Positions 26,022 to 36,643 of a stretch of DNA of 64,000 nt are shown here, piece after piece. Both the position numbers and the translations under genes were made by a program. Within the stretch, counting starts at the first letter, position 1. Every line of letters begins with the position of its first letter. The notes below the pieces were generated by a model that saw only the letters and a program-made list of their open reading frames with translations, was not told the origin of the DNA and made no database searches. Where the stretch lies: contig NZ_KQ970263.1 in assembly GCF_001579045.1 (NCBI RefSeq), positions 294,424 to 358,423 of the forward strand, given 5' to 3'. Source of the stretch: Streptococcus mitis. Its GTDB lineage: Bacteria; Bacillota; Bacilli; Lactobacillales; Streptococcaceae.

Positions 26022-28845
26022 GATGTAACTTTCCTTTCAAATAGTGTCCTGTGTAGCTGGCTTCATTGGCCGCTACTTCTTCTGGAGTTCCTGTTGCGAT
26101 GATGGTTCCACCACCGACACCGCCCTCAGGTCCCAAGTCAATAATATGGTCTGCCGTCTTGATAACATCCAGATTGTGCTCAATGACAAGAACTGTATTG
26201 CCATCATCGACAAAGCGAGCTAAAACCTTGAGCAAGCGAGCGATATCCTCGGTATGGAGTCCTGTCGTCGGCTCATCCAGAATGTAGAAAGATTTTCCTG
26301 TCGATCGTTTGTGGAGTTCACTAGCCAGCTTCATACGCTGGGCTTCTCCCCCAGAAAGGGTGGTAGCTGGTTGTCCTAGCGTTACATAACCCAGCCCCAC
26401 ATCCTTGATGGTCTGGAGTTTACGTTGAATCTTAGGAATGTGTTGGAAGAACTCTACCGCGTCGTTGACGGTCATGTCCAAGACCTGCGAGATATTTTTT
26501 TCCTTGTAGTGAACTTCTAGGGTTTCACTGTTGTAGCGGGTTCCGTGGCAAACTTCACAAGCCACGTAAACATCTGGCAAGAAGTGCATCTCAATCTTGA
26601 TAATCCCGTCACCTGAGCAGGCTTCACAACGGCCACCCTTGACGTTGAAACTGAAACGCCCTTTCTTGTAGCCTCGAATCTTGGCTTCATTAGTCTGAGC
26701 AAAGAGGTCACGTATATCGTCAAAAACTCCAGTATAGGTGGCTGGGTTGGACCTCGGCGTTCGTCCGATTGGGCTCTGGTCAATGTCAATCAATCTGTCT
26801 ACATGCTCAATCCCTGTTATGGTCTTGAATTTACCAGGTTTGTCTGAATTACGGTTGAGCTTCTGAGCAATAGCTTTTTTGAGGATACTGTTGATGAGGG
26901 TCGATTTCCCTGAACCTGATATCCCTGTCACTGCGATGAATTTTCCTAGTGGGAAGCGAGCTGTGACATTTTGCAAGTTATTCTCACGCGCTCCTGTCAC
27001 TTCGATAAAACGACCATTTCCTACACGGCGCTCGTCTGGTACTGGAATGGCACGTTTGCCTGACAAGTACTGACCTGTGATAGACTTGCTGTTGCGAGCC
27101 ACCTGCTTGGGCGTACCTGCGGCGACAATCTCCCCACCAAAAACACCGGCACCGGGACCAACGTCAATCAGATAATCCGCCTCACGCATGGTATCTTCGT
27201 CATGTTCCACTACTATGAGAGTATTACCCAAATCACGCATCTTTTTGAGACTGGCAATCAGGCGGTCATTATCCCTCTGGTGGAGTCCGATAGATGGCTC
27301 GTCTAGGATATAGAGTACGCCTGATAGGTTAGATCCAATCTGGGTTGCCAAACGAATACGCTGACTCTCCCCACCTGAAAGGGTTCCTGCCGAACGTGAC
27401 AGGGTTAGATAGTTAAGACCCACGTTATTAAGGAAGGTCAAACGATCCTTGATTTCCTTGAGAATAGGCCGAGCAATGATGGCTTCATTTTCAGACAAGG
27501 TTAGCTGACTCACTAAGTCCAAGTGGTCTGCGATAGACAGGTCTGAAATTTCTCCGATATGCAGCCCTTGCTGGCCACCCACACGGACAGACAAGGCCTG
27601 GTCATTGAGACGGTAACCACGACAAGTTCCGCAGGTCAGCTCATTCATATAGAGGCGCATCTGGGTGCGAGTGTAGTCACTATTAGTTTCATGGTAGCGA
27701 CGTTTGATATTATTGACAACTCCCTCAAAAGGAATATCGATATCGCGCACACCACCAAATTCATTCTCATAGTGGAAATGGAATTCCTTACCATCTAATC
27801 CATAGAGAATCAAGTTCTTATCTTCTTCTGACAAGTCCTCAAAAGGCTTATCCATATCCACTCCAAAGGCTGTCATAGCCTGCTCTAGCATGTTTGGATA
27901 GTAGTTGGATGAGATAGGATTCCAAGGAGCCAAGGCTCCCTCACGTAGCGTTTTGCTGGCATCTGGCACCACCAAATCAGTATCCACCTCCAGCTTGATA
28001 CCCAAGCCATCACACTCACTACAAGAACCAAAAGGAGCATTGAATGAGAAGAGACGTGGCTCTAACTCTGGAACAGTAAAGCCACAAACTGGACAGGCAT
28101 AATGCTCAGAGAACAACAACTCAGAGTCGTCCATAGTGTCGATAATGACATAACCTTCTGCAATACGAAGGGCAGCCTCAATGGAATCAAAGAGACGACT
28201 ACGAATGCCCTCCTTGATGACAATACGGTCAACCACGACATCAATATTGTGTTGCTTGCTCTTGGACAAGTCTGGCACTTCGGTCACATCATAGACTTCC
28301 CCATCCACACGGACGCGGACATACCCGTCTTTCTGAACCTTCTCAATAACACTCTTATGTTGGCCTTTTTTCTTGCGGATGACAGGAGCTAAAATTTGCA
28401 GGCGCTGGCGTTCTGGCAATTCCAAAACCTTATCCACAATTTGCTCCACAGAAGAAGCCTTGATAGCTCCATGCCCGTTGATACAGTAAGGCGTCCCCAC
28501 ACGTGCGTAGAGGAGACGCAGATAGTCATTGATTTCAGTCGTGGTTCCCACCGTCGAGCGAGGGTTTTTGCTAGTCGTTTTCTGGTCGATGGAAATAGCT
28601 GGGCTGAGACCATCAATGGCATCTACATCAGGCTTCTCCATATTTCCCAAGAATTGACGAGCGTAGGCTGACAAACTCTCTACATAGCGCCGTTGTCCCT
28701 CGGCATAGAGGGTATCAAAGGCCAGACTGGATTTCCCTGAACCTGACAAGCCAGTCACGACAACCAGCTTGTCTCGAGGAATCTCCACATCAATATTTTT
28801 TAAATTATGGGCACGCGCCCCATGAATGACAATTTTATCTTGCAT
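26014..28845 (-). CDS. uvrA: Excinuclease ABC subunit A
   Basis: 943 residues from the ATG at 28843-28845 ([17 protein letters not shown]). Two ABC ATPase halves with Walker [10 protein letters not shown] and GISGSGKST, two zinc modules (CPVC...CSEC and CEAC...CEVC), and two SGGE signature motifs. It detects DNA damage with UvrB in nucleotide excision repair. A longer upstream start exists but would begin inside the promoter -10 (28877-28882), so the shorter form is chosen. Confidence 0.96.
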   Translation of the reverse strand: MQDKIVIHGARAHNLKNIDVEIPRDKLVVVTGLSGSGKSSLAFDTLYAEGQRRYVESLSAYARQFLGNMEKPDVDAIDGLSPAISIDQKTTSKNPRSTVGTTTEINDYLRLLYARVGTPYCINGHGAIKASSVEQIVDKVLELPERQRLQILAPVIRKKKGQHKSVIEKVQKDGYVRVRVDGEVYDVTEVPDLSKSKQHNIDVVVDRIVIKEGIRSRLFDSIEAALRIAEGYVIIDTMDDSELLFSEHYACPVCGFTVPELEPRLFSFNAPFGSCSECDGLGIKLEVDTDLVVPDASKTLREGALAPWNPISSNYYPNMLEQAMTAFGVDMDKPFEDLSEEDKNLILYGLDGKEFHFHYENEFGGVRDIDIPFEGVVNNIKRRYHETNSDYTRTQMRLYMNELTCGTCRGYRLNDQALSVRVGGQQGLHIGEISDLSIADHLDLVSQLTLSENEAIIARPILKEIKDRLTFLNNVGLNYLTLSRSAGTLSGGESQRIRLATQIGSNLSGVLYILDEPSIGLHQRDNDRLIASLKKMRDLGNTLIVVEHDEDTMREADYLIDVGPGAGVFGGEIVAAGTPKQVARNSKSITGQYLSGKRAIPVPDERRVGNGRFIEVTGARENNLQNVTARFPLGKFIAVTGISGSGKSTLINSILKKAIAQKLNRNSDKPGKFKTITGIEHVDRLIDIDQSPIGRTPRSNPATYTGVFDDIRDLFAQTNEAKIRGYKKGRFSFNVKGGRCEACSGDGIIKIEMHFLPDVYVACEVCHGTRYNSETLEVHYKEKNISQVLDMTVNDAVEFFQHIPKIQRKLQTIKDVGLGYVTLGQPATTLSGGEAQRMKLASELHKRSTGKSFYILDEPTTGLHTEDIARLLKVLARFVDDGNTVLVIEHNLDVIKTADHIIDLGPEGGVGGGTIIATGTPEEVAANEASYTGHYLKGKLHHE

Positions 28846-28876
28846 CTTTGTTCTTTCTAGTCCATTATTGCTTACC

Positions 28877-28932
28877 ATTATACCAAAAAATGTGAGATTC
28901 TATTACCCAAAAGGCTGAATTTGTAGTATAAT
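28877..28932. promoter_or_regulatory. Divergent uvrA/corA promoters
   Basis: An extended -10 for uvrA (TGGTATAAT, hexamer 28877-28882) on the minus strand, and a TATAAT at 28927-28932 on the plus strand for corA. No SOS-type operator was recognised between them. Confidence 0.65.
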
Positions 28933-28976
28933 AGTACGGTGTGAAAAAATCTGAAAAATGAGAAAGGATAAGGGAT

Positions 28977-29921
28977 ATGAAACAAGTTTTTCTCTCTACA
29001 ACAACTGAATTTAAAGAGATCGATACGCTTGAACCGGGTACTTGGATCAATCTCGTTAATCCGACTCAAAATGAATCACTCGAAATCGCCAATGCCTTCG
29101 ACATTGATATCGCCGACCTTCGAGCACCACTCGATGCGGAAGAAATGTCTCGTATTACGATTGAAGACGAGTACACCCTGATTATCGTTGACGTGCCGGT
29201 CACAGAAGAAAGAAATAATCGCACCTACTACGTCACCATCCCGCTTGGTATTATCATCACAGAGGAAACCATTATCACTACTTGTTTGGAACCATTACCT
29301 GTCCTCGATGTCTTTATCAACCGTCGATTGCGTAATTTCTACACCTTCATGCGTTCACGTTTTATCTTTCAGATTCTTTATCGCAATGCAGAGCTTTATC
29401 TAACAGCCCTTCGTTCGATTGACCGCAAGAGTGAACAAATCGAAAGTCAACTGCATCAATCAACTCGTAATGAAGAATTGATTGAGCTCATGGAATTGGA
29501 AAAAACCATCGTCTATTTCAAAGCCTCACTTAAAACAAATGAGCGTGTGATTAAGAAATTGACCAGCTCAACCAGCAATATCAAGAAATACCTTGAGGAC
29601 GAAGACCTGCTTGAAGATACCCTGATTGAAACCCAACAGGCCATCGAGATGGCAGACATTTATGGAAACGTCTTGCATTCTATGACAGAGACCTTCGCCT
29701 CTATCATTTCCAACAACCAGAACAACATCATGAAAACCTTGGCCCTTGTGACCATCGTCATGTCCATCCCAACCATGGTCTTTTCTGCCTACGGGATGAA
29801 CTTTAAGGATAATGAAATCCCCCTAAACGGCGAGCCGAATGCCTTCTGGTTAATTGTCTTTATCGCCTTTGCTATGAGTGTCTCGCTCACTCTCTATCTC
29901 ATCCATAAAAAATGGTTCTAA
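28977..29921 (+). CDS. corA: CorA-type divalent cation transporter
   Basis: 314 residues. A long soluble N-terminal domain with coiled helices, then two C-terminal membrane segments with the GMN selectivity motif (YGMNFKDNEIPL) near residue 281. CorA forms a pentameric Mg2+ (or Co2+) channel. RBS GAAAGGATAAGGGAT precedes the ATG. This is a second Mg2+ uptake gene near mgtA; no riboswitch is seen ahead of it. Confidence 0.93.
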   Translation: MKQVFLSTTTEFKEIDTLEPGTWINLVNPTQNESLEIANAFDIDIADLRAPLDAEEMSRITIEDEYTLIIVDVPVTEERNNRTYYVTIPLGIIITEETIITTCLEPLPVLDVFINRRLRNFYTFMRSRFIFQILYRNAELYLTALRSIDRKSEQIESQLHQSTRNEELIELMELEKTIVYFKASLKTNERVIKKLTSSTSNIKKYLEDEDLLEDTLIETQQAIEMADIYGNVLHSMTETFASIISNNQNNIMKTLALVTIVMSIPTMVFSAYGMNFKDNEIPLNGEPNAFWLIVFIAFAMSVSLTLYLIHKKWF

Positions 29922-29932
29922 GAGGAGTTCCT

Positions 29933-30610
29933 ATGTCTCAGATTGATCTACAAAAATTAACTAAGAAAAACCAAGAGTTTGTCCACATTGCTACCCAACA
30001 ATTCATCAAAGATGGAAAAACAGATGCTGAAATCAAGGCTATTTTTGAGGAAGTTATTCCCCAAATCCTTGAGGAGCAAGCCAAGGGTACGACTGCTCGT
30101 TCCCTCTATGGCGCACCGACCCACTGGGCTCATAGTTTCACTGTCAAGGAACAATATGAAAAAGAGCATCCAAAGGAAAATGACGATCCGAAACTCATGA
30201 TTATGGACTCAGCTCTTTTCATCACTAGCCTCTTTGCCCTCGTCAGCGCCCTCACAACCTTCTTTGCGGCAGATCAAGCTTTCGGCTATGGTTTGATTAC
30301 TCTTCTATTAGTTGGACTGGTTGGTGGATTTGCCTTCTACTTGATGTACTACTTTGTTTACCAATACTATGGACCAGATATGGACCGCAGTCAACGTCCA
30401 CCTTTCTGGAAATCTGTACTAGTTATCCTAGCTTCTATGTTCCTTTGGTTGCTTGTCTTCTTTGCGACAAGCTTCCTACCAGCTAGCCTTAACCCAGTAC
30501 TTGCTCCATTGCCACTGGCTATTATCGGAGCAGTCCTCCTAGCCCTTCGCTTCTATCTCAAGAAACGCTTGAACATCCGTAGCGCAAGTGCAGGACCAAC
30601 ACGCTATTAA
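29933..30610 (+). CDS. DUF1129 family membrane protein
   Basis: 225 residues from the ATG at 29933 (MSQIDLQKLTKKNQEFVH), chosen for the AGAGGAG site that overlaps the end of corA. The soluble N-terminal half of about 90 residues contains a conserved helical domain; four membrane segments follow. Known only as DUF1129. It is co-transcribed with corA and followed by a terminator. Confidence 0.85.
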   Translation: MSQIDLQKLTKKNQEFVHIATQQFIKDGKTDAEIKAIFEEVIPQILEEQAKGTTARSLYGAPTHWAHSFTVKEQYEKEHPKENDDPKLMIMDSALFITSLFALVSALTTFFAADQAFGYGLITLLLVGLVGGFAFYLMYYFVYQYYGPDMDRSQRPPFWKSVLVILASMFLWLLVFFATSFLPASLNPVLAPLPLAIIGAVLLALRFYLKKRLNIRSASAGPTRY

Positions 30611-30623
30611 GAAGAATGATAAA

Positions 30624-30651
30624 AGCAACTGCAGATGCGGTTGCTTTTTTA
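30624..30651 (+). terminator. corA operon terminator
   Basis: Stem AGCAACTGC-4 nt-GCGGTTGCT followed by TTTTTT, 14 nt after the DUF1129 stop codon. Confidence 0.88.
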
Positions 30652-30729
30652 CTACTTTCTTGATTTAAAAGTATTCTTCTGACATCCCACATAGTTTTCT
30701 CTCATCTTTTATGATAAAATAGGCTCATC

Positions 30730-30831
30730 CTCAATGAAAATCAAAGAGCAAACTAGGAAGCTAGCCGCAGGCTGTACTTGAGTACGGCAAGGCAAAGCTG
30801 ACGTGGTTTGAATTTGATTTTCGAAGAGTAT
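30730..30831 (-). repeat. BOX element without boxB
   Basis: A short BOX element made only of boxC (from TCAATGAAAATCAAAGAGC) and boxA (ending TTTCGAAGAGTAT), minus orientation. No ACTGACGAAGTCAG unit is present. The left end has lost the TAC of the terminal repeat. It lies just upstream of the S66 peptidase gene. Confidence 0.88.
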
Positions 30832-30856
30832 CAATCTATTTCTAGGAGGATACAAT

Positions 30857-31891
30857 ATGATTTCTACTATTGGTGTTGTTAGTTTGTCTAGTGGCATTAT
30901 CGGAGAGGACTTTGTCAAACACGAAGTGGACTTGGGTGTCCAACGTCTCAAGGACCTGGGACTCAATCCTATCTTTTTGCCCCATTCGTTAAAAGGATTA
31001 GACTTTATCAAGGATCATCCTGAAGCTCGTGCAGAGGATTTGATTCATGCCTTTTCTGATGATAGCATCGACATGATCCTTTGCGCGATTGGTGGAGACG
31101 ATACCTATCGTTTATTGCCCTACCTTTTTGAAAATGACCAACTACAAAAGGTTATCAAACAGAAGATTTTTCTTGGCTTCTCAGATACAACCATGAACCA
31201 TCTCATGTTGCATAAACTAGGAATCAAGACTTTTTATGGTCAATCCTTCTTAGCAGACATTTGTGAATTAGACAAAGAAATGTTAGCCTATAGCCTTCAC
31301 TACTTTAAAGAATTGATTGAGACGGGAAGAATCTCAGAAATCCGCCCTAGTGACGTTTGGTATGAGGAACGAACTGATTTTAGTCCCAAGGCTCTGGGGA
31401 CACCTCGTATCAGTCATGCAAATATCGGTTTTGAATTATTGCAAGGAAATGCCCAATTCGAGGGAAAAATCCTCGGTGGTTGCCTCGAGTCCCTCTACGA
31501 TATCTTTGACAACTCTCGATACGCAGATAGCGCGGAGCTCTGTCAAAAATACAAACTTTTCCCTTACTTGTCAGACTGGGAAGGAAAAATCCTCTTGCTA
31601 GAAACAAGCGAAGAAAAGTCTGAGCCAGAAGACTTCAAAAAGATGTTGCGGACTTTAAAGGACACTGGTATATTCGAGGTAATCAGTGGACTCTTGGTCG
31701 GAAAACCTATGGATGAAACTTTCTACGACAACTATAAAGAGGCACTATTGGATATCATTGATAGCAATATCCCGATTGTCTATAATTTGAATGTCGGCCA
31801 CGCAACTCCAAGAGCAATTGTCCCCTTCGGAGTTCACGCCTATGTAGATGCAAAGGAGCAAATCATTCGCTTTGACTATAACAAAAAATAA
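30857..31891 (+). CDS. S66 peptidase (LD-carboxypeptidase/MccF-like)
   Basis: 344 residues. Serine peptidase family S66: the nucleophile is in LGFSDTTMNH near residue 116, the catalytic Glu region near ILGGCLESL, and the His in NVGHATPRAIVPFG near residue 315. Family members trim L,D bonds in peptidoglycan peptides or cleave microcin C. RBS TAGGAGGATACAAT precedes the ATG. No signal peptide is seen, so it acts in the cytoplasm. Confidence 0.88.
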   Translation: MISTIGVVSLSSGIIGEDFVKHEVDLGVQRLKDLGLNPIFLPHSLKGLDFIKDHPEARAEDLIHAFSDDSIDMILCAIGGDDTYRLLPYLFENDQLQKVIKQKIFLGFSDTTMNHLMLHKLGIKTFYGQSFLADICELDKEMLAYSLHYFKELIETGRISEIRPSDVWYEERTDFSPKALGTPRISHANIGFELLQGNAQFEGKILGGCLESLYDIFDNSRYADSAELCQKYKLFPYLSDWEGKILLLETSEEKSEPEDFKKMLRTLKDTGIFEVISGLLVGKPMDETFYDNYKEALLDIIDSNIPIVYNLNVGHATPRAIVPFGVHAYVDAKEQIIRFDYNKK

Positions 31892-31996
31892 ATAGTTTCT
31901 CTATTTTTGTGCTTTTGTATTCGTTTTCGTTACAATTTGTATCTGAATTTATTGCATTTCGCTAATTTCTATGATATCCTTTTGAAGGAGGTGTAT

Positions 31997-32260
31997 ATGA
32001 CAAAACAAAAAATTAATCGAATCGTAGGTTCTATTGGTGCCTTTATTGGAATTATAGTATTTATTGCCTACATACCTCAAATTATCGCTAATTTACAGGG
32101 AAATAAAGCTCAACCATTTCAACCTTTATCAGCTGCTATATCTTGCTTAATCTGGGTTATTTATGGATGGACAAAGGAACCTAAGAAGGATTGGATACTA
32201 ATCATTCCAAATTCAGCTGGTGTTATTTTAGGTGGAATCACTTTTTTGACTTCACTCTAA
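31997..32260 (+). CDS. SemiSWEET family sugar transporter
   Basis: 87 residues from the ATG at 31997, after AAGGAGGTGTAT. Three membrane segments and a PQ-loop motif (YIPQIIANL near residue 24, then PLSAAISCLIWVIYGW) place it in the SemiSWEET family, which works as a dimer to move sugars. An upstream extension to 31907 is open but lacks a ribosome binding site. Substrate unknown; single gene. Confidence 0.85.
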   Translation: MTKQKINRIVGSIGAFIGIIVFIAYIPQIIANLQGNKAQPFQPLSAAISCLIWVIYGWTKEPKKDWILIIPNSAGVILGGITFLTSL

Positions 32261-32279
32261 CAAATCTAATAGTATATAT

Positions 32280-32310
32280 AAAAAGCTGGGAAAAATTTCT
32301 CAGCTTTTTT
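32280..32310. terminator. Bidirectional terminator
   Basis: Stem AAAAGCTGGG...TTCAGCTTTT-type (AAAAGCTG against CAGCTTTT) with poly-A before and poly-T after, so it works for the SemiSWEET gene on the plus strand and for tag on the minus strand. Confidence 0.85.
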
Positions 32311-32344
32311 CTATATTCTCAGATATGCTAGTTACCTGTACACA

Positions 32345-32908
32345 CTAATTCCTGCTTTTCCACTCACAATCGTTCTCATGGTCATCAACCAGACCTGCAG
32401 CCTGTAGAAAAGACAAGACGGCGACTGGGCCTGTGAACTTGAAGACTCGTTTTTTGAGATCTTTGGCTAATTTCTCAGATAAAGCGGTTTTAGCTGGGGC
32501 TTGGCGGTAATCGGGAACATCGTTAACGATCGTTTTCCCCTCAACAAAAGACCAAAGATAGGCATCAAAAGAGCCATATTCTGCCTGTAACCGTAGAAAG
32601 GCTTGGGCGTTAGCGCGTGTAGCAAAAATCTTGGCTCTATTTCGGATGATAGCTGGATTCTCCAGCAAGTTTTCCAATTCGGTATCGGTCATCTCTGCGA
32701 CCGCTTGAATTTGATAGCCATGAAAGGCTTCTCGAAAAGCTTGGCGTTTGTTGAGTACCGTTTCCCAAGACAGGCCTGCCTGATAGGTTTCCATACACAA
32801 CAACTCAAACAATGCTTGGTCATCATGGAGGGGTTGGCCCCACTCCTCATCATGATAGGCGATGTAGAGCGGATTGGTCATCTTGACCCACGAACAACGT
32901 TTTGTCAT
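32345..32908 (-). CDS. tag: DNA-3-methyladenine glycosylase I
   Basis: 187 residues. Tag family: N-terminal CSWVKMTNPLYIAYHDEEWG, catalytic-region SWETVLNKRQAFREAF, and the C-terminal zinc ligands (final CEWKSRN with conserved His/Cys). It removes 3-methyladenine from alkylated DNA. It is 9 bases downstream of ruvA and in line with mutL, a DNA-repair unit. Confidence 0.94.
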   Translation of the reverse strand: MTKRCSWVKMTNPLYIAYHDEEWGQPLHDDQALFELLCMETYQAGLSWETVLNKRQAFREAFHGYQIQAVAEMTDTELENLLENPAIIRNRAKIFATRANAQAFLRLQAEYGSFDAYLWSFVEGKTIVNDVPDYRQAPAKTALSEKLAKDLKKRVFKFTGPVAVLSFLQAAGLVDDHENDCEWKSRN

Positions 32909-32917
32909 GCTCTGCTC

Positions 32918-33511
32918 CTATTTAACCAACATTTTAAGGGCTGACTTGATATAGTTTTCAGCTGTATCTGTCGTTCCTTCAAAGAATTTCTTGATTTTCT
33001 TGAGCTCGGTTACCTTGTAGCCCAGAGCCAACATGGCCTCCATAGCTTCTTCCAATTCTTGGTTTTCAGCACTAGCTTGCACTGCTACCTTGGCAGGAAG
33101 GTCATCTCCTGCAACTACTACCTTGCCTTCCAAGTCCAGCACCATCTGCTGGGCTGTTTTCTTGCCAATTTTAGGGAACTTGGTCAAATAGGTGATATTC
33201 TTGGTTTCGATGGCTTGAACCAAGCCAGCATTGTCATCGACAGCGATAATAGCAAGAGCTGATACAGGACCAATCCCAGAGACCGAAATCAGACTAAGAA
33301 AGAGCTTTTTCTCGTCTTCTGAGCGAAATCCATAAAGCAGATGAGCGTCCTCACGCACAACCTGATGCGCATAAATTTGAGCCTCTTGATTGACCTGACC
33401 TGAATAAGCATAGGGATTGGCCACATGCAAAATATAACCGATACCATTGGTTTCAAGAACAATGTATTTAGCAGTGATTTTGGTAATGATTCCTTTTAAA
33501 TATTCGTACAT
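32918..33511 (-). CDS. ruvA: Holliday junction DNA helicase subunit RuvA
   Basis: 197 residues. OB-fold start [20 protein letters not shown], two helix-hairpin-helix motifs ([13 protein letters not shown] and [12 protein letters not shown]) and a small C-terminal RuvB-binding domain. It holds the four-way junction for RuvB. It sits between mutL and tag on one strand. In reference pneumococci, as I recall, riboflavin genes lie between mutL and ruvA; none are here. Confidence 0.95.
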   Translation of the reverse strand: MYEYLKGIITKITAKYIVLETNGIGYILHVANPYAYSGQVNQEAQIYAHQVVREDAHLLYGFRSEDEKKLFLSLISVSGIGPVSALAIIAVDDNAGLVQAIETKNITYLTKFPKIGKKTAQQMVLDLEGKVVVAGDDLPAKVAVQASAENQELEEAMEAMLALGYKVTELKKIKKFFEGTTDTAENYIKSALKMLVK

Positions 33512-33526
33512 AGTTTTCCTTTTAGT

Positions 33527-35476
33527 TTAATATTTCCCCAACTCACGGAGACTGGTGTGATTTTCCTGAATACGTCGAAACATCTTTTCCATATCCGACT
33601 TGGTAAAATGCACCAAAACAGGACGTCCGTGAGGACAGTTATAGGGATTGTCACATTGAGAAAGCTGATAGAGGAGTTGTCTAGCTGAATGATCATCAAT
33701 ACGATGATTGGCCTTGATAGACCGTTTGCAGGACATCATGATGGCTAGCTCTGCTCGGTATTTCTTGATAGAAACTTCCTTGGTCAAAAGGAGCATGTCG
33801 CACATCTCATAGATGCCTGACTCGATTTCCTCCTCTGCCATCCAAATAGGGTGTTCACGTAAGATAAATTGATTTTCCCCGTACTCTGCTAGAAAGACTC
33901 CAACTTCCTCCAAGAGTGCCATTCTTTCCTTGAGACGAAGGGCATCATCCGCTGGAAATTCAAAGATATAGGGCACTAGTAGTTGCTGCTGGCTCTGGTC
34001 AACATTGCCAATGCTCTCACGATACTCCTCGTACTTGACCCGTTCCTGAGCCGCATGTTGGTCTATGATGTACAGTCCATCTCGCCCTTGGGCAAAGAGA
34101 TAGGTCCCATGCATCTGTCCGAAAAATTCCAATTCTGGGAAGCTGGATGATTCTTCTCGCTCCAGCTTGTCATAGGCCTTATCCAGACTGGCTAAATCTA
34201 GCTCTGGATGGTCTAATTGGTCATAGTTAGCAGGCTTTCTCTCTGCAAAATGCAGTTTTGCTGGCTTGGTCAATTGATCCAGGGTTTCCTTGGCAAACAA
34301 AGTCAAGTCTTGCCCTTCCTCAGTCAATTCCACCTGATAATCAGCTACTTCAGCTTGACTAGGTCTTGTCGGCTCAGTTTGCTCATAGTAGAGCATATTT
34401 TCTTTAAGTGGGAGAATGGTCTGCTCCATCTTCTCACGATTGCGCACGGTCGATTTGGCAAGATTTTCCAAGGCATCAGGTATCAAAGTTTGCTCCTTGA
34501 GACTATTAGAAATAGCTTCTGAGACCAGCGTCATCAGTTCTTTTTCCTTGGAAATCCGCACCTCTTGCTTGGTTGGATGCACATTGACATCAGCCAGATA
34601 AGGGTCGATATGAATGTGAATGACAGCCAGTGGAAAACGGCCTACCATGAGCTTACTACCATAGCCGTCAAGAATTGCACGATTGAGCAGGAAGTTCTTG
34701 ATATAACGGCCATTGATGAAGAGACTGATATAGTTACGATTCGCCCGAGTCAACTCAGGCAGGGACACAAAACCTGAAATTTCGAAATCTAGGTCAGAGT
34801 TCTCAATTTCAATCATCTTCTTTGCACTGACCAAACCGTAAATCCCTGCGATAGCTTGGCGCAGTTGACCAGTCCCTGCTGTCCGCGTCATTTCCTTGCC
34901 ATCACTAATCAAGCTAAAAGAAATCTCAGGATGGGCTAAGCCCAGACGGTTGACAATATCAATGATATGAGACAACTCTGCTTGCTGGCTCTTCATATAC
35001 TTGAGGCGGGCAGGCGTGTTGAAAAAGAGGTCCTCCACACAAACCTTGGTTCCCACAGGACTAGTCGCTGGGATGACTTCCTCAACTTTACCCCCACGCG
35101 CGACTAGCTTGGTTCCGTGACTTGCGCCCTCAACTGCTGTCAAAAGAGTTAAAACGCTGACGGATGCGATAGAAGGCAGAGCTTCACCACGAAAACCAAG
35201 CGTCCGAATCCGAAAGAGGTCTGCTTGATTTTTTATCTTACTGGTCGCATGACGACGCAGAGCCAGCTCTACCTCATCGTGGGCAATTCCGTGACCATTA
35301 TCTGTGATTTGGATCTTCTTGAGACCAGACTCTTCAATCTCAACGATAATCTGACTAGAGCCAGCATCAATGGCATTTTCTACCAGCTCCTTAACAACGC
35401 TAGCTGGACGCTCGATAACCTCTCCAGCCGCAATCTGGTTTGCCAACACCTCTGGCAATTCAATAATATGAGACAT
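33527..35476 (-). CDS. mutL: DNA mismatch repair protein MutL
   Basis: 649 residues. GHKL ATPase domain ([41 protein letters not shown]), a variable linker, and the C-terminal dimerisation/nuclease domain with [12 protein letters not shown] near residue 465, the metal-binding endonuclease motif of Gram-positive MutL, and [11 protein letters not shown] at the end. It couples MutS mismatch recognition to strand removal. An extended -10 (TGGTATAAT, hexamer 35524-35529) lies upstream on the minus strand. Confidence 0.96.
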   Translation of the reverse strand: MSHIIELPEVLANQIAAGEVIERPASVVKELVENAIDAGSSQIIVEIEESGLKKIQITDNGHGIAHDEVELALRRHATSKIKNQADLFRIRTLGFRGEALPSIASVSVLTLLTAVEGASHGTKLVARGGKVEEVIPATSPVGTKVCVEDLFFNTPARLKYMKSQQAELSHIIDIVNRLGLAHPEISFSLISDGKEMTRTAGTGQLRQAIAGIYGLVSAKKMIEIENSDLDFEISGFVSLPELTRANRNYISLFINGRYIKNFLLNRAILDGYGSKLMVGRFPLAVIHIHIDPYLADVNVHPTKQEVRISKEKELMTLVSEAISNSLKEQTLIPDALENLAKSTVRNREKMEQTILPLKENMLYYEQTEPTRPSQAEVADYQVELTEEGQDLTLFAKETLDQLTKPAKLHFAERKPANYDQLDHPELDLASLDKAYDKLEREESSSFPELEFFGQMHGTYLFAQGRDGLYIIDQHAAQERVKYEEYRESIGNVDQSQQQLLVPYIFEFPADDALRLKERMALLEEVGVFLAEYGENQFILREHPIWMAEEEIESGIYEMCDMLLLTKEVSIKKYRAELAIMMSCKRSIKANHRIDDHSARQLLYQLSQCDNPYNCPHGRPVLVHFTKSDMEKMFRRIQENHTSLRELGKY

Positions 35477-35560
35477 TTTTCAGCCCCTTTCTGTATCTGT
35501 TTTCCTAGAAATTGATTAGTGCTATTATACCATATTTCAGATAGGACAGAAAAGCAAGCG

Positions 35561-35628
35561 CCACATAGGAACCAAATCCCTCCACATAGACAAATCCCCT
35601 TGCAAGGGGCTGAAAAATAGTGTTTAAT
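35561..35628 (+). promoter_or_regulatory. LytTR operon promoter with direct repeats
   Basis: -35 TTGCAA (35600-35605), 17-bp spacer and -10 TTTAAT (35623-35628). Directly upstream CCACATAG occurs at 35561-35568 and 35582-35589, a spacing of exactly 21 bp. The -35 is centred in a perfect 14-bp palindrome CCCCTTGCAAGGGG (35596-35609). Two direct repeats 21 bp apart is the usual layout for a LytTR dimer, so autoregulation is likely. Confidence 0.65.
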
Positions 35629-35682
35629 AAAGATATACAGGAAGTGATCACAACCTTGTATAACTAAAAAGGAGAGAAATTT

Positions 35683-36123
35683 ATGAAAGTAGAACTACAG
35701 ATTAGTGAAACTTACGAAGAGGAAAAGCTGATTGTTCAAGCACCTCAAGAAACCGAGAAAGTCCAGAAAGTTATCGAGTTCGCAGAAAATCTGGACCGAA
35801 CAGAAACAATTAAAGGGAAAATCGAAGATCAGGTCTATCTCGTGAAGATTGGTAAGATACAACGCTTCTATATCGAGAATCGGAAGGTTCTAGCAGAAAC
35901 GGCGAGTCAGACCTACAACATTGATTTGCGACTCTATCAAGTTCTTGAACTCTTGCCAAGCAATTTTATCCAAATTTCCCAATCCGAAATCATCAATATC
36001 AACTCCATCTCTCATCTCAAGCTCACGCCCAACGGTCTGGTAGAAATCTTTCTAAAAAACGAAAGCTTCACCTATTCTTCACGCCGTTATCTAAAAACCA
36101 TCAAGGAGAAATTAGAACTATGA
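35683..36123 (+). CDS. LytTR-domain transcriptional regulator
   Basis: 146 residues. The C-terminal 90 residues are a LytTR DNA-binding domain (QVYLVKIGKIQRFYIENRKV ... FIQISQSEIININSISHL ... TYSSRRYLKTIKEKLEL); no response-receiver domain. It overlaps the following DUF3021 gene by 4 bases. Such LytTR plus membrane-protein pairs are known in streptococci as LytTR regulatory systems in which the membrane protein restrains the regulator; assignment of that role here is by analogy. Confidence 0.88.
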   Translation: MKVELQISETYEEEKLIVQAPQETEKVQKVIEFAENLDRTETIKGKIEDQVYLVKIGKIQRFYIENRKVLAETASQTYNIDLRLYQVLELLPSNFIQISQSEIININSISHLKLTPNGLVEIFLKNESFTYSSRRYLKTIKEKLEL

Positions 36124-36578
36124 AAAAACAAATCTTCCACGACGCAGCTACTGGTGTCCTCATCGGCCTCATCCTCTCTATCATCTTTTCACTCATTTAT
36201 GCACCAAATACCTACGCACCACTAAACCCCTACTCTATCATCGGCCAAGTGATGGCTCAGCATCAGATTCACGGTGCCCTGGTCTTGCTCTACTGTACAC
36301 TTATTTGGGCAGCTATCGGTATTCTCTTCAACTTTGGCAAGCGATTATTCAGCCGTGACTGGAGCATGCTCCGTGCGACGCTTTCCCATTTCTTCCTTAT
36401 GCTGGCTGGCTTTGTCCCACTAGCAACCCTAGCAGGTTGGTTCCCCTTCCACTGGAATTTCTACCTCCAGCTCATTATCGAGTTTACGATTGTCTACCTC
36501 ATCATTTGGACTATTTCCTATAAAAGAGCATCAAAAAAAGTAGACCATATCAATCAACTCTTGGAGCATAGAAAGTAA
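36120..36578 (+). CDS. DUF3021 membrane protein
   Basis: 152 residues with four membrane segments, the second pair separated by a short basic loop (FGKRLFSRDWSMLR); matches the DUF3021 family that accompanies LytTR regulators. It overlaps the regulator gene by 4 bases (ATGA) and is followed by a terminator. Probably the membrane sensor or inhibitor of the LytTR protein. Confidence 0.83.
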   Translation: MKKQIFHDAATGVLIGLILSIIFSLIYAPNTYAPLNPYSIIGQVMAQHQIHGALVLLYCTLIWAAIGILFNFGKRLFSRDWSMLRATLSHFFLMLAGFVPLATLAGWFPFHWNFYLQLIIEFTIVYLIIWTISYKRASKKVDHINQLLEHRK

Positions 36579-36594
36579 GAACCTCATAATAAGC

Positions 36595-36623
36595 AAAACC
36601 GAGAAAGAAACTTCTCGGTTTTT
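36595..36623 (+). terminator. LytTR operon terminator
   Basis: Stem AAAACCGAGAA-6 nt-TTCTCGGTTTTT, 17 nt after the DUF3021 stop codon. Confidence 0.88.
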
Positions 36624-36643
36624 CTGTATCCTGCTGTACCTTA

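Noticed and set aside
28846-28878. Longer uvrA start
   Set aside because: It begins within the -10 hexamer of the uvrA promoter, so it cannot be on the transcript.
33512-33526. A deletion of riboflavin genes between mutL and ruvA
   Set aside because: I recall such genes at this place in reference pneumococci, but the window alone shows only that the two genes are 15 nt apart; no scar is visible, so no claim of deletion is made.
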